From the NCBI RefSeq assembly GCF_018139145.2, contig NC_059471.1, positions 85,334,520-85,398,519 of the forward strand: 64,000 nt of DNA, given 5' to 3'. This stretch comes from Gymnogyps californianus (taxonomy: Eukaryota; Chordata; Aves; Accipitriformes; Cathartidae). Shown in pieces: positions 22,300-35,600 of this stretch (positions are counted from its first letter, which is position 1; every line of letters begins with the position of its first letter). The notes under the pieces are model-generated. The model was not told the DNA's origin. It searched no databases and saw nothing but the letters and a program-made list of their open reading frames with translations. Made by a program: the position numbers and the translations under genes.

Positions 22300-22531
22300 A
22301 GGCAAAACAAGAAATTATCAGCTTAAATTGCAACATGAGAGATTTAGGTTAAATGCAGTGATTGTTAAGAATTGGCATGGGCTACTGAGACTGACTGTGG
22401 AGTGGTTTAGGGCTACACAAGACACACATCTCTCAGTAATGGATGTTCACTCCTGCCTGAGAACAGGAGGATGGATTAAAATTAGGTGACCTCCTGAGGT
22501 TTAAGCTAAGCCTACATATGTATGATTCTAC
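22300..22531 (+). mobile_element. Older CR1-type LINE 3' end
   Basis: The stretch CTTAAATTGCAACATGAGAG (22323-22342) with ATTTAGGTTAAA, then GTTAAGAATTGGCATGGGCT, matches the last coding part of CR1 ORF2. In the plus frame 22292-22489 the residues FRLNA...VKNWHGL correspond to the family's FRLT...VNHWNRLP-like segment. It continues into the 3' UTR block GAACAGGAGGATGGATTAAA, GTGACCTCCTGAGGT and ends at TATGATTCTA. Many substitutions and small gaps indicate an old copy, older than those at 42396 and probably 51344. Everything 5' of the last ~40 codons is missing. Confidence 0.75.
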
Positions 22532-25500
22532 AAAACAAAAAACAGGCAGTTTGCAAAAGAGAGGTCATCTCAAACCAGTATCTCTGAGGAATCCTGCTAT
22601 TCCACTGTTGCTATTGGTTGGTAATATTTTAGGCCAATTAGTTGCATCTGCAATTATTTACACAAGTTAAGCAGACATACAAAGCGGCACGTGATGGGGA
22701 TTTTTTTCAGTGTAGTCTTTGTTTTAAGCCAATCAATTAATTTGGCATCTAATCTCTGTTCCCCTTTTTCCCTGGGATTAGTTTAAATATTTGAACATGT
22801 TAATAAAGAATTTGAAATAAAAGCTAGAACACACATTTCGTTATAAATCTCTTTGTTTGGCAGAAATGTACTTTGACATTTTGTCAGTTATTAAACAGCT
22901 TTTCCTAGGTACTTTATCTACTGCAGTATTGGAGGCAAGGTCTTATTGAAATAAGAAAAATTTACACAGAAGTGTGGAAACCCACTTCTGCATTTCAGGA
23001 TAAAGCTCCTGCCTCAGAATGGAACTCAGAATTTCATTTCAGAAAGTTATGTTAGTTTTTTCTTGAACAGTAAAACTTGTTTCTTTTGTAGCCCTGGGGG
23101 TGTGCAGGGAATTTTTCCAGAAGGGCTTATAGAAATGCTTACAGAGGATACTATTTTTTAACAATTTATTTTTGTTTAGTCTTTGAAGGAGTGGGTTTCT
23201 CAGGTTCAAGAACTCTGCAGCTCAGATAATGAAAAGTAATTAAATCATAACCTGTGATTTGATAACCATAATCTGATAATCTCTAGGAAATGCAAAAATG
23301 CATTCAATATGTGTTCTCACATGGCTGTTCCTGCAGTGTTACAGATCCAGGTGCAGCGTTCTTCCTAAAATAAAAAAAAAATCCACAATTCCTACAAGGT
23401 GCAATGAGATATTATTGACATTAAATTCACTGGAAAATATATAATGATAGAATGATTGAATACGTTCTACTGGAATTGAAGGCACCGCTTGCAAACCCAG
23501 CAATATTTTCAGTAATCGCTGTTCCATCGTGTCTCATCGGTGCCTCTATTCTGTAGGCACCAAGTGTGTAAGTGTCAGACCATTGCGACTACCTACTTGG
23601 AGCTCAAGCTGTCAAGCACACGTGAATATTTGAAGTTCAGATATTCCTTGCCCTTTCCTGCTGGGAGGGCCTTTCATTTAAAATCCTCTGAGGTCCTTCT
23701 GTTTCTAGCTTTAACAGCGCTGAGTGGCAGAAGGCAGTTTGAGCCAAAGGCAGTGAACTGTAGGTGTGCACACCTTGGTGTCTGCATGGGCTTGAGGTTT
23801 CTGCACTCCCATTGCAGATGGGAGGGATCCAAGGTGGGAGGGGGTTTGGTAAGCATGGCTGTCCTGTGCCTCCTGAGATGCCTGAGGTCCAGCCCTGGCC
23901 TCCAGCTGCCACTCCAGAAAGGCACCCTTGGCCATGTCTCATATGTCAGCCGCATCTGAACGCTCTGGACACCCCAGGGAGTCCCAAATGGCACAAGGTA
24001 TGCAAGTTTAGATGCTAGTGTATAATCTGGAGAGGAATTCAGCTGAGCTGCCCATTGGTGTCTACTTTGGGATGAGGCACATTACTTCCCACCCTCCATT
24101 GACGGGGTCTCTACTGATGAAAATGGAAATTTAGGCACCCGACTCTGACATGGAGACCTACTGTCAGAGACCTTAACCTGGACCTGAATCCCAGCTGTGC
24201 CTCCAAAATTTCCCTGTTCCTGTGTGAGCACTCAAAGATAATTGCTATCGCTTCTGAGATTACCCCAGCAACTCCCTTCTGTACCTCGAGCAGCACTCGT
24301 CAGACTCCGCTGCTCTGCTGACTGGAGGACATCTAAGTGATCTAAATGTTCTTCAGCATTGTTTTTTTCAATAAAGGCAGAAATTGCTTTGCTGATTGTC
24401 TTCCAAAGAAGCAGGAGCCTGGTTATGACTGGCACACAAATAACAAAAGGAAGCCTTTTGAAATGAAAATTAAAGCCAAGACAGTTACATATCCACAGCT
24501 TTTTTTTCAAATTAATTCTAGCTAAGTTTCCAGAATGTCTTTCCACACTCCTCCAGCCATTTGTTTTTGCTTCCTAAAAAGCTCTGTGTTGTTTCTCTTC
24601 ATTATTTAGCAGTTGCTGTTTTCCAGAACAGAACGGCTGCGCTTCAGGTTTTGGCAGGAACGGCCCCTTTTTCTATGCTTCGTGCTGTTTGTGAAATGCT
24701 TTGGGAAACTTTCCACTGAAAAGCATTGTGAAAACGCAAGCTTATTATTCTTGCGGCGGGGAATAACAGGTTCGGCTGTCGACTCACTCTGTGAGCAGGT
24801 GCCAAAATCCTGCCGGGAAATACTGATGGATTTTGCTGATTCACTGCGGCAGATGGGATGTGTTAGCCAGGCTTTGCGTACCAGGGGGGTGCAGGGGGCT
24901 GCCTCAGCTCCGCTCAGGGGTCTTGGCCTGGAAGCGGGAAAGTGAACAAGTCTAAGATTTATACTACAGTAGTGCATAAAGCACAGGTTTTAAAAGCCCA
25001 GCCCCCAGGAAAGTGGATGGGTTTTGGCCTTCCTCCGTGCCTTGGAGCTCAGTTCTGAAGCAAGCTGAGAGAGCCATCTGCTTGCTGACTGCTACAGAGC
25101 CGAGCGGTGCTTGTCTCTCCTCCACCTCGCTGTAATTGTTTGTGGCGTGCTGGGCTTATCCCACCTCTCTGCGGCAGTGCAAGGACCTGGGGCCAAAGTT
25201 TGAAAGTCTTGCAGGTGCTGCGCTTTGCAAGGCCTGAGTGCCTCGCTGCCTGTCGTCCTCGGCATGGGGTGGTGGCGGTGGGCTGCTTGTCTCAAGGGGG
25301 TAAAGGATGCTGCATGGGGAGGCAGGCTCTGATGTCTGGGGTCTTGAACGTGGTAGGGCCTTACGGGCTAACGTGACCTCTGCAGGGCAAATGTGAGGAA
25401 GCAAGGGTCGCTTTGGTGCATAGCAAGTGGCACATCTGAACCGAGTGCCGCTGGCAGTGCCCAATGCCAGGCTTTGCCATCTCTGTGAAGGCATGACCCA

Positions 25501-28500
25501 TGTAAAGTGCTGGCGGAGCTAGGTGTTTGCTGATTGACCTTGCTGGTCACCCTTCCACCCACTTCTGTCAGACTGGGTGGGACGTGGTCAGCAGGCTCTG
25601 GAGGTGTGAGCCACAGGCTAAAGCAACGGTGAACTGTTGTACCCTGCTCATTAGAAAGCCCATGCTGGTAATTCCTAGGGACTGGGTGTAAGGAAGGGGG
25701 TGCCCTGTAAATGTGTGCAGAGTTGTTGTATCCCTGATTCCTGGATATGTGGAGAAAACAAGGTTTGATACAGAAACTTGGCTTCCACAGTATCCTGGGC
25801 CACGTGTAGCACTGCAGGCTCTGCTGGGGTGTTGTGTGGGGCTGAATGTCTGCACCAGGGCTCCTGCTGCTTAAATAACTCCTGTAATGGATGGAAACAG
25901 TGAAAATTTTGGAGGGAGAGGCTGATCAGCCTTGCCAGTGAAGCTGCAGCTTTCTCTAGGAGGCGTGCACATGGGGTGAGAGCTCTGTGGGCGCGAGGTG
26001 CCCTTGCTGCTGCTGGATGCCGCTGCCTCCTGCACCCAGGGCTGGCGAGCCCGCTGCCACGGTTAGTGCCCGACACCGCAGGGCACACCAGCACACGTAC
26101 GCGTGCCTGATGCAATTGACCCCAGCAATTGCCTGCGTGCTCAGGGGAGCCATTTCACCTCGTCCCCCAAAAGCAACCCCCTTCTTTTGCCCTGAGCGTA
26201 GTCACTTTCCTCATGCAACATGTCCCTGGGGCCCCAGCCGGCCGCACTCCTGCCCCTCTGGCAGGCTGAGCCAGAGGGCACTGAGACCTGTGGCTGGGGG
26301 CAGCTGAACTGGGGTGCCCAGAGAGCAGGGCAGCTGGGCTGGGGGGCAGCAGGGACCATTCAGCCCTCCACCTGTTTCTGTCCTGCCTGGGTGGCCTTGA
26401 CTACTTCTGCCTCTCCTTTTTTTCTTGCTTTCTTAAGAGTCCCTGATCCCTCCTCATCTCCCATGAACAGCCCTCCAGCCCTGATCATGGAAAGCGTAGC
26501 CCCGGTGTGGCTTTCAGGGGAGGTGCTGTGCTCCCCACGCACTGTGCAGCTCCCCATGTTTGACTGGGCCACTGGGAGGCTTTGGGCTAGGAAAATGCCC
26601 TGGAAAGTGGCAGGTGCCTCTGCTGTGGATGTGTAGTTCAGACCCAACAGCGATGCCCAGCAAAAGCACCTGAGAGCCTGTGGAAATGCCCCAGAGGGAC
26701 CCTATGGGAATGCCTCTGGAGAGCACCTAGGGGGCTCAGGTGACAATTGAACAGCAGATCTGGAAATGTCACTGTGTCCCCAGAGCACTGTGAAACACTG
26801 TCAGCACCTTTCCTAAGGCACAAGGAAGGAAAAGACCTGATGATGTTTCCTCCTCCTGTGTTGTTGAATTGCTAGTGAAGCTGGTGGTTTGCCCCTAGGT
26901 CATGTTGCTCCTTCTGTCCGCCTCCCAGCCGGACATCCAGGGGAGCTGGACAGCCTGCGTACCCCCTGCTGCCACCCGAACTGTCCCCAAGAGTGCAGTG
27001 CTCTGCCCCTGGCTTCAGTGGCAGCCAGCCCTTACTTGCCAGTGCCCTTCTTTGCACAGGGAGTGAGTTGTAAGGGCTGCTCCACTACAGAGCAGATAAG
27101 CCTCAGGGGGGATTTAGCTGCCCACAACAGGGCTGGAAACGCTTCTTGGAGACTTGCTGCTTAACAGGTTAGCAGATAGCAAGGAAAGCAGGAGGCAGAG
27201 GGTAGCAAGCAGTACAGATGAGTGGCATGCCACCACTAGGAATTGCATCCTAACTTATTAGTCAGCATTGTTGAAAGTACTTTGAAAATTAATATAAAAG
27301 GGAGGGAAAAAAAAAAAATGCAGAAAGCAGTTTAAAGGATCTCCCTTAGTGTGATATTTCTGGACTCAAAGAGCTCTTTCCAAGGGAGGCTGTTGCGGTA
27401 TTAAAAAACCCCTTTGATTTTAGCAATAAGATTGTTACCTCCATCTCTCAAATCATTCTGAAGAGAGAATCTGCATCGCTAACATTAATGTAACCAGACA
27501 GAAATAAACCTAGCAAAGATAATAAGCATTCATTGGCAAGTAAGAGAAAATCCTACAAAAATGGTTTTTCCTTACATTAGTTAGGTTTGCCATTTTTTAA
27601 AGGAAAATTGTAATACAGAAACATCCAGTAATCCTCCCAAAGTGTCTTGTACATGTCTCAGCTGTGCCTGCACTATTCAAGTCTCCTTTGCCTGGCAGTT
27701 CACTCTCCTCCAACTCTCCCTTCACATGGATGGAGGAGCCAGCAACATTTCCACATCCTTGACTATTCCACTTCTAGCAGCCATTTCCTCGTTTTTCTTC
27801 ATGAGGAAGCACTTTTCTTGCTCTGCACTTCCATTAAGAAAATGTACAAGCCTAATAGTTACTAAAAAGAAAGTGACTAAAGCTATCTTAATGTTTTTAT
27901 GGACTCATTAAAGGTCTTATTAATTTTTCTGTGTATTGGAAAAAATCTAATTTTTTACTTGTGACATAATCAGGAGCGGTACCCAGGTTTTCAGGGGTGA
28001 AGCATTCACACGTTAACCTTTCCTTCTGCTTTGAACAATCATTCTTGTGAACTTGCTGAACTACAAATCAAACCAGGGCTTTTAAAGGAGGCCCTTCCTC
28101 CCGACGTCTGTTGTACCCTCCCTTCGTGCTTTGAACTGTTTCTCTGTGTAGCCGAGCTGGGACCAAGGTGACTTGTGGAGAAGCATCAGGCTAACAGCAC
28201 TTTAGTCCCTCCATCCCTGGGCTCCCTGTGTCCTGGGGCTCCCCCGTGCCACCATGCAGCTTCACTATCGGGGCCACGACTCTGCTCACCAGGGGTCTAT
28301 GGGGCTCATTTCCAGCTGCTGCTCCTTATTTGCTTGCTGGGCTTTGCCTTCTGCTTGCTCTGGCAAGGCGGCAGGAGCTAGAAAGGGGCTCCAGGCTGTA
28401 TTCAGGGCCCAGGGTAGCCCCGAGGACCCCATGTGCCAGCTCAGCACCTTGATGGGAGAGCCACAGGTGAGGATGCCGTCGGCCCTGCTTCGGGATGGGG

Positions 28501-29578
28501 CTGGGAGATGGTCCCCACAGCCGGCCCCACATCCCAGCATTGGGGAGGGAGGGGAGTACCCACATGTTCCCTGCCCAAGGGTGATACGTGATAAGTAAAT
28601 TTTTAATTGATTCGGTTACAACAGCTAGCGTCTAAAGTAAAGCAATAAAACTACAAAAGCATAAAAGCGAGGATACAGCGAGTGATTTACGGCACGCTGT
28701 ATCTGCTTGCCACTTACCGGGGCTCCAGCACAAGCGGGCGATATTTAGTGACGCGGCAGTGGCAGCGTGAATGTTAAGCACAGTGTTTCACAAAGCGCCC
28801 CAACCCTTCCGACAGCCAGGCGTGAGTTATTTCAGAAACGCGTGGCATGTCTGTCTGATCCTGATGCATCTCTTAACAATGATACTTCATAAATCCCTGG
28901 TTTATAAATTCACTGCCAATGGAGGAAAAAAGTGTCAGTCTATAATCCGTTGTCATGGAAATAGTTGGGAAGTTCAATGTGCAAAGGTATGTAACTGGGA
29001 TGGGAAAATACAAGTGTGCTCCTCTTGATTTTGCCTCTTGGAATTTTCTAATCTGGAAATAAAGGTAGAGGCTACACTGAAGACTAAGGGAAATGCATTT
29101 ACTTTCTGGACAGATGCATTTCACTAGCCAAGAAAACCACATTCAACCTAATCCCAGGCATCCCTGTGAATCCACTGTAGTGCAGCACTGCATTTTCTCT
29201 TGGATGTTATCTCTCACCTGCTGATCATTAAAGTCTTGTGCTTTCTGTCCTGGGAATAAAATTATCTTTTATAAAAAATCCCACACAAGATGAAAAGTGA
29301 GACAAGGACAAGCAGAGATAAAATGAAGAATAAATGTTAGAGGAGGTGAGTGCAGAGAAGCATATTCCACTTAGGCTATTATGGAGGTTTTTAATTTCCT
29401 GAAAACATTTTATTTAGGCCAGGCGGGGACAGGAGTGGAAAGCAATTGCGTTATCAGGCCTCTTATCAATGTTGATTTTGCTCAGTCTTACCTGAATGGA
29501 TTATTTTTTCAATAATTCAGTAACTAAATTAAAAAAAGAAAAAAAAAATCACACTTTGGTTCAGGATGATATATGATG
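22532..29578. other. Unique sequence, no gene
   Basis: AT-rich to 23520 and again at 27230-28010; GC-richer at 23800-26900, where several 100-146-codon ORFs overlap on both strands without domains. Features noted: A12 at 27307-27318; AT-rich homeodomain-site-like clusters at 22720-22810 and 23220-23310; a CpG-retaining stretch at 28620-28850 that could be a conserved element; and a vague old-repeat look at 24040-24260. None is firm. Confidence 0.5.
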
Positions 29579-29624
29579 TGTTGTTTCAGTATTTCTCAAT
29601 TTGTTGTTTCAGTATTTCTCAATT
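29579..29624. repeat. Perfect 23-bp tandem duplication
   Basis: Two identical, adjacent 23-bp copies beginning TGTTGTTTCAG and ending TCTCAATT (29579-29601 and 29602-29624). Identity suggests a recent slippage or duplication event. Confidence 0.93.
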
Positions 29625-32600
29625 CAGGTGAATTTTAGAATAAAAACATCCTCTCAAAATAATGCGCTGAAACAATTTATTCTGAAACTGTCAAAACAAA
29701 ATATCAAGGAAATATCAATAAACTTCTCACTCCTCCATTTTTCTCCATTTAATCTATTTAATTTATCCATTTAATCTAACTCCAGTCAGTGCATAGTTCT
29801 CACTGGAAACTGAATTTTTCATTTGTTCTCCTTAGTATTCATCAAAACAAATCCTGTCTACTTCTATTGTAGTTATTTAATACTCACTGAGCTGCCGTTC
29901 TGCCGCTGCAGTGATAAATCTTTCATCCCCTTTTATGGCGGCTCCTTAGGGGCTAGCGAGATGCAAAAACATTTTTTTTGAGGAGCATTATGAGGTGAAC
30001 TTCTTGCAGGGTGCCAAGACGTGGAGGCTGAGGTCACTTAGGTGATGTTCACCTGGGAGCACTGGTCAGTAGCAGCAACCTTGGCATGGCATCACTGGGG
30101 GGACCGGCAGCATCGGCTGCCTGCCTCTCCTGGCACCCTGTAACGGCGGAGCTGGGGGGGCAGGATTTATGGCTCTAGGGAGGGTTTTGCAGCATGGGAC
30201 ATGTGGAAGTGATGTCCCAGGCACTCTTCTGGCTGAGGCATTGTCCCTCGGCCCGCTGGTGACAGCAGGGAGCCAGGAGGAAGAGCCCGAGGGGACCTTG
30301 AGTCACAGCTACGGGAGCAGGGGTACGGGTGATCCTGGGCTGAGTGTCTGCAAATCTGATGCGTGGATATGACCAGGCTTGATTTTCAGGGATGCTCAGG
30401 TCCAGTATCCTGTTTGCTATGGCACAGGCTGTACAGTACGGAACTGAAAGGTTTCCCCTCAAAAATGTGGCTTTCAGTGGCAGTCAGGAGCATTGAAACA
30501 CAGGGAAACCAGAGGCAGTCAGAGTCTGTGATGAAGACCTCATCCTTAGAGAGTTTTTCACTGTCAGAGTGAGAGTTTGTGGGACTGTTTCAGTGGCCAT
30601 ATCTAAAAACCATAACAATTTCTGATCATGTTTTATTCCTGCTGGAAGACGCTGTTTTATTTTTCTTTTCAAGGAAATGACTGGATTTGGACCATTTTCT
30701 TTGGGAAAGGTTTCAGGGGCCCTGTATGATCCAACAGCAGGCCTGTGAAAGATCCTGGACCCCATTTTTGGATAAGGGGCTGAGGATGCTGGGCCAAGGG
30801 TCGCAGAGTTTCTGATGCCCCAGTCTGCCTGATGCTGGGACAGGGACCTATAAGCAGCTGGATGCCCCTGTTGCTGAAATGAAGGGGAATTTTTTGTTAG
30901 GTTCTTTCAGTTGCAGAATATTTTAAGAAATATGGTCTGGAACCAGTGCTGGAACACTGACATTTCCTGTAAAGGAGAAATCTCCATTTTGGTAAGCATT
31001 ACAGCTGGTCACTTAAAAATCTGGATCCCTGGGAAAAGCAGCTGGAGACCTAAACCACAGCTTCAGGTGTCTTTGTCTTTTGGTTGCTGTCTTCACTGGT
31101 GGGCTTTGGGCACAAGTCTGGGGGAGGAAAATGACATTTGGGCTCTTCCTTGCAAGGGGGGGGTGGAAATTCCCACTGATTTCAAGTCGAACTTCAAGCC
31201 TGGACTTCTGGAAAGAGGAGCTCTCAGGTAGCCACACCAGCTGGGCTGGGTTTCATCCTCACTGGGGGGATGCACACACGGCGGGTACCACCAGTCCCAA
31301 ACATGGCACTGAAGCTAAGTGGCCCTGCTAGATCAGATCATCCGGGAAGGGGGCAGCAAGATCCACATGCCTTTGGCTCCCCTGATCACCCATCTCCCCG
31401 GGGAGGTTTGGCACTGACGCAGACCCAGGAGCACGGTTTCCCCCCAGTTTCTGTTAAACACTTCAGCTTTTCCACGGAAAGCTTTTACATTGTACTGAAA
31501 TCCACCCAAGTTTCTTTGCCGTCAGTACTTTTGTGCAAGTCTTAAGTAATCAATATATAGTTTTCACCAACACTTCTTTTTCACACCCCTTTTTTTTTTT
31601 CACCCTTGCCCAGTCATTGGTGTGCCATCACCAACTAACAGCCTAACTGATTGCACTCCCTCCCGCCGTGATTTATGTCTAGGAGCAAACAAGGAAAGAG
31701 AACTGCTCTTGAAAAGCTGTCCTTGAAGTCCTGGTCTACAATAGTTTTCCTTTTTTTTTTTTTTTTTTAAGTGGGGATCAGAAAAACATAAATTGCAGTA
31801 TATCTTCAAAGTGTTCGGGGGGTTGTTTGCCACATGACTCATATTGACTTTAATGGGAGTCACACGCTAAACTCCCGTGCAACACTTGGAAAGTTTTACA
31901 GCGCCACGCCACTGCTTTGCGCAAGAGCCCCGAATGAAAAGCAACTTTTGTTTTCCTGCTCCACAGCACTGGCATTGTCCAAATCCCAGCCCTCCAGTGG
32001 GAATATGCCGGGACAGGGCAGGAAAAACCCAGCCGGGGAGCCGGCGCTGCTGCCAGGCGCCCCTGCCTCCTGCCTGCCCGCTCTCCCCACCTGCTAGCAT
32101 GGCAGGCAAAATCGATGCTGCATCAACACCTAGGAAGCCCTGCCAGAGCCCCCCAAAAAACAGGGGCAGGCTGAAGATACGTCTGGCACCGAGATATTTA
32201 CATCCCCTCTCCTGTTACTAGTGCCTGCCAGTTACCTTCCCTCTGTTTTGCAGGGTTACATGTGTTTCCAGCGGCGTCTGTCTCTCCCCTGATAGTTCCC
32301 GCTAAAGCTTCTTGTCATGGAGCCTTGAAGTCATGCCATTATCTTGGCATCTTAAAATATAGCTACCATTGGGAAAGAATGGAGCAAACACAAAGAAAAT
32401 TTCCCTGCAAAAAAAAAAGAGCTCACCTGGGAAGATGCAGGCAGGGTTTTTCTGTTTTGAACAAGAAAAGAGCAAATCTCCTGCCCTTCCCCACCCTCCG
32501 CCCCCAAAACAGGTCATGTATTAGCCTGCTGTCAGGTCAAATGGCTGAGCATGATTTAGAGGGATAAAAACCATGTTAAAGCAAACTAAGAGCAGATTGT

Positions 32601-35600
32601 TCCAAGCGCGCACATGGCTAATCCTTGCCTAGAACTAGGCAGCCTGGGCACCGCTGATATGAGAATCTCTCCGGGTTTCTTTGAAGTATGGGCAAGTATA
32701 TTAAAGTGGGAGGAAAGCACCAACTCCTTCAGGTGGTGATTTGTGTTTATTGGCTGTGATTTTTATGAGTTGGGGAAAGAGGTAGAAACGCCGGCGTATG
32801 GTAATTGAAATGTACGGGATTGGTGTAAAAGACCGTTTCACGATCAAGGGAAGGTGACAAAGCCCTTTCAGAGGAGTGTTTTTCAGCCTTCGCTAATGTT
32901 GCTGTATAAAGGGTCCTGGTGCTAATGCTACCTTTAATGGTGTAAGTGCGAAGCCGTGAATCATCCGCCTGACGATTATAAATAGCAATACATCCTCGGC
33001 CACTCAGAGCCAGGACCCCGCAGCATTTTAAAATGCTTGCTTTAAAAAGCCTTTCAGTGCTGCAGGCGGGATGAGGGATCTGTATGGCCGTCGCTGCCTG
33101 CTACAGCTCCCCCGGATTGCTTCGTTACCTTGGGGTGTTACCTCATCCCAATTAGGGAGGGAAGCAGAGGCCCTGCCGAATAACAGCTGGCCGATAGCTG
33201 TTTCTTCTGTCTGCCATTGTCAAGCCACGTTTGCTAGTGAGTTATGCATGCCTTGAGCCAGGAAAGAAAAAACACATGGGATGTAAATCCGGCAGTCAGG
33301 GACTCCAGTGAGGTTCCTCAGTGGTTTCGGCAAGCCATTTATGCAAGCAGGAGCTGCCGGAGTGGGTCCCAGCAATACACCCTCAGCATGAAGGTGACAG
33401 CAGTACTGCAGTGGCTTTCCATGCATATGGCTGTTTTTCTGCCTGGAAATGTTGCATAGATAGGATTGAGGATTTGGGGTATTTTTCTGGCAGCCCAACT
33501 GGCATTATGTCTCTGCCGGACATCCAAAAATGCTGGACAAAGGGCCACTGCCTGCAAATAAATCATCTCTGCGGTGCACGTGCAGTGAGCCCAGCATGGC
33601 TGGGATGTTTATCACACAGGCGCTCTCCTACCCTACAGATGGCCTGTACAGATGCAGTAAATCAGCCCCATCCTGACGTGCCCGATGCAGCACATCTGGG
33701 CAGCGCATGCTGGGAAACCCAGGCCAGAAGCACTCCCTCCCCAGGGGCCGCACACACGCAGCCCCCTCCACACTGCTGGCCTCGCTGGCCCAGTGTTCAG
33801 AGTCTCACTCTGCAGGGAAGCTGAGAGGAAACTGGAAATCTCTTCTTCAGTCTTATTTCCCAGCAAACGTTTCTTCATCTGCTTCCCCTCTCTTAAAGCG
33901 GGAAAGTGAGCAAGGCGCTGTCGAAGGCTGGGAGCATCCCTGTGCTCAGCCCGGCCCCCACGCTGTGTCCCCGCAGCGAGTGCTGCAAGACCACCCATCC
34001 CCTCCCCTGCTTTCCCCTTCCTCACCTCCCTAAAGTTCAGAGAGAATGTCTTAAAAACGGAGTTTAATTTCTGTGCCGGAAAGGGGATCCCCTTACAACC
34101 CTGTGTGGAAGGAGGACGGGCACGAAAGCTGTCGCATCTCAAGGTATATATCTCAAATTCAAGAGGGGGGGGGTTGCACTGCATCCACCCTTTTATGCAC
34201 TTGTGCACTACGGCAAATGCTGGGGCATAGGCAATGCACGGGGTGGTAAAGGCTGGAGGTGAGATGGGTGCGTTGTTCCCCTGGGAGCTCCTCTGCACAG
34301 GGACCCGAGGCAGCGCCCTGAAGCTGGGCAGGGCAGCTGCCAGCTTTCGCCTCCATATGACAGCACAAATTACACTAAACCCCTGAATTTTTTTCAGCGT
34401 ATACCAGTGGACCAGTATACCTTTGCTGCACCAGAAGCCCAGACAGAGCATAAGGATGTCTCTTCAGTCCTATGGCCAAACCTTCTGAAGGTACAGCTCA
34501 GTATGGGCAGCAGTTGTTTGCATGCTTGGTTTTTTGATTTCTTCCTTCACATACTTTGCTGGGAAATAGTATGCCTGACCTTGACAGCTGGCTGAAAAAT
34601 TTGGTTGCATGGTTTCTTGGCACAACATACAGATTTTGTCTAAAGCAGACTGTTTCATAGGAAACATTGACTATTGCCACCAAGTTTTTTGACAGGGAAA
34701 TGTTGAAACATTGTGTTTTGAAAAACTGTGACCGTTTGCGGTCAATTGTCAGTCCTTTCGCCGTGGTAAAGCCTCCCCCTACAAGGTGATTATTTTTAAT
34801 ACTAAAATATGCAAAATATGTAGATAGTCAAAACAAAATCGTCAGTGGTCTCCAAGAAAAATGGTTTGAATGTTTCAAAAAATTCCATAGGCTATTTACA
34901 ATATTCATCTGTTTATTAGTTTTTAAAATTAAAATATTATGTCAAAATTGTGCTTGAATAAAAAATGTCAGTGTAACAGCCCTGTGAGGTGAAACAAAAT
35001 CAGATGGTGCAGGGCTTCTCTTTGCCTATTTATGTTCTTCACTGTAGTTTTATAGCACTTGATTTCAGGGCATCCAGCGTATCACTGCATACGTGTGAGA
35101 AGAGTATGGGCATAGCTGTGTATGTGCGTTAACTCATCAGATATATAGCCAAATTTAGGAAATGAGAGTTTATGAAAGGGACCTCAGCTCAGCCAAGGGA
35201 AACAGAGGCACACTGTATTGCTCATTTTGTTGAATAATTGGAAGAAATAAATGTATTGAGTAAGACAGTGAAAGTCAGTAACAGTCCCATCAGCAAATAG
35301 ATTATTATTAATGGAGGACCTGCTTCCTGGCCAACCTGCTAAGGTCTTCTCCTTCTCAGAGGAGCCTAACCAATGAGTTAGGAAGTTCTTAATTTTCTGG
35401 ATTAATGATTATTTATGTCACCAATGAAAAACAACTTTAGCAGAAAAGGCTGAGCTCATCCTGGAGCACCCCAGGGCCCCGTGGTTGGATCGTGGTCCTA
35501 AGAGCTAGGTTGAATCCTCTCAGGCAGAAGGTGGATGTGAGGCTGAGTTTCTAATATATATTGGCTGCTCCCTGAGCTGGACTGGGCAAAAGGAAATTTT

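Noticed and set aside
23441..23480. GATAGAATGATTGAATAC resembling a reverse CR1 end
   Set aside because: No adjacent CR1 3' UTR blocks (CCAACC, ACCTCT) are present.
24606..24977. Overlapping 110- and 123-codon ORFs on both strands
   Set aside because: No family resemblance or splice context; typical chance overlap.
31751..31768. T18 run as tail of a minus-strand processed pseudogene
   Set aside because: No recognisable cDNA-like body to its right.
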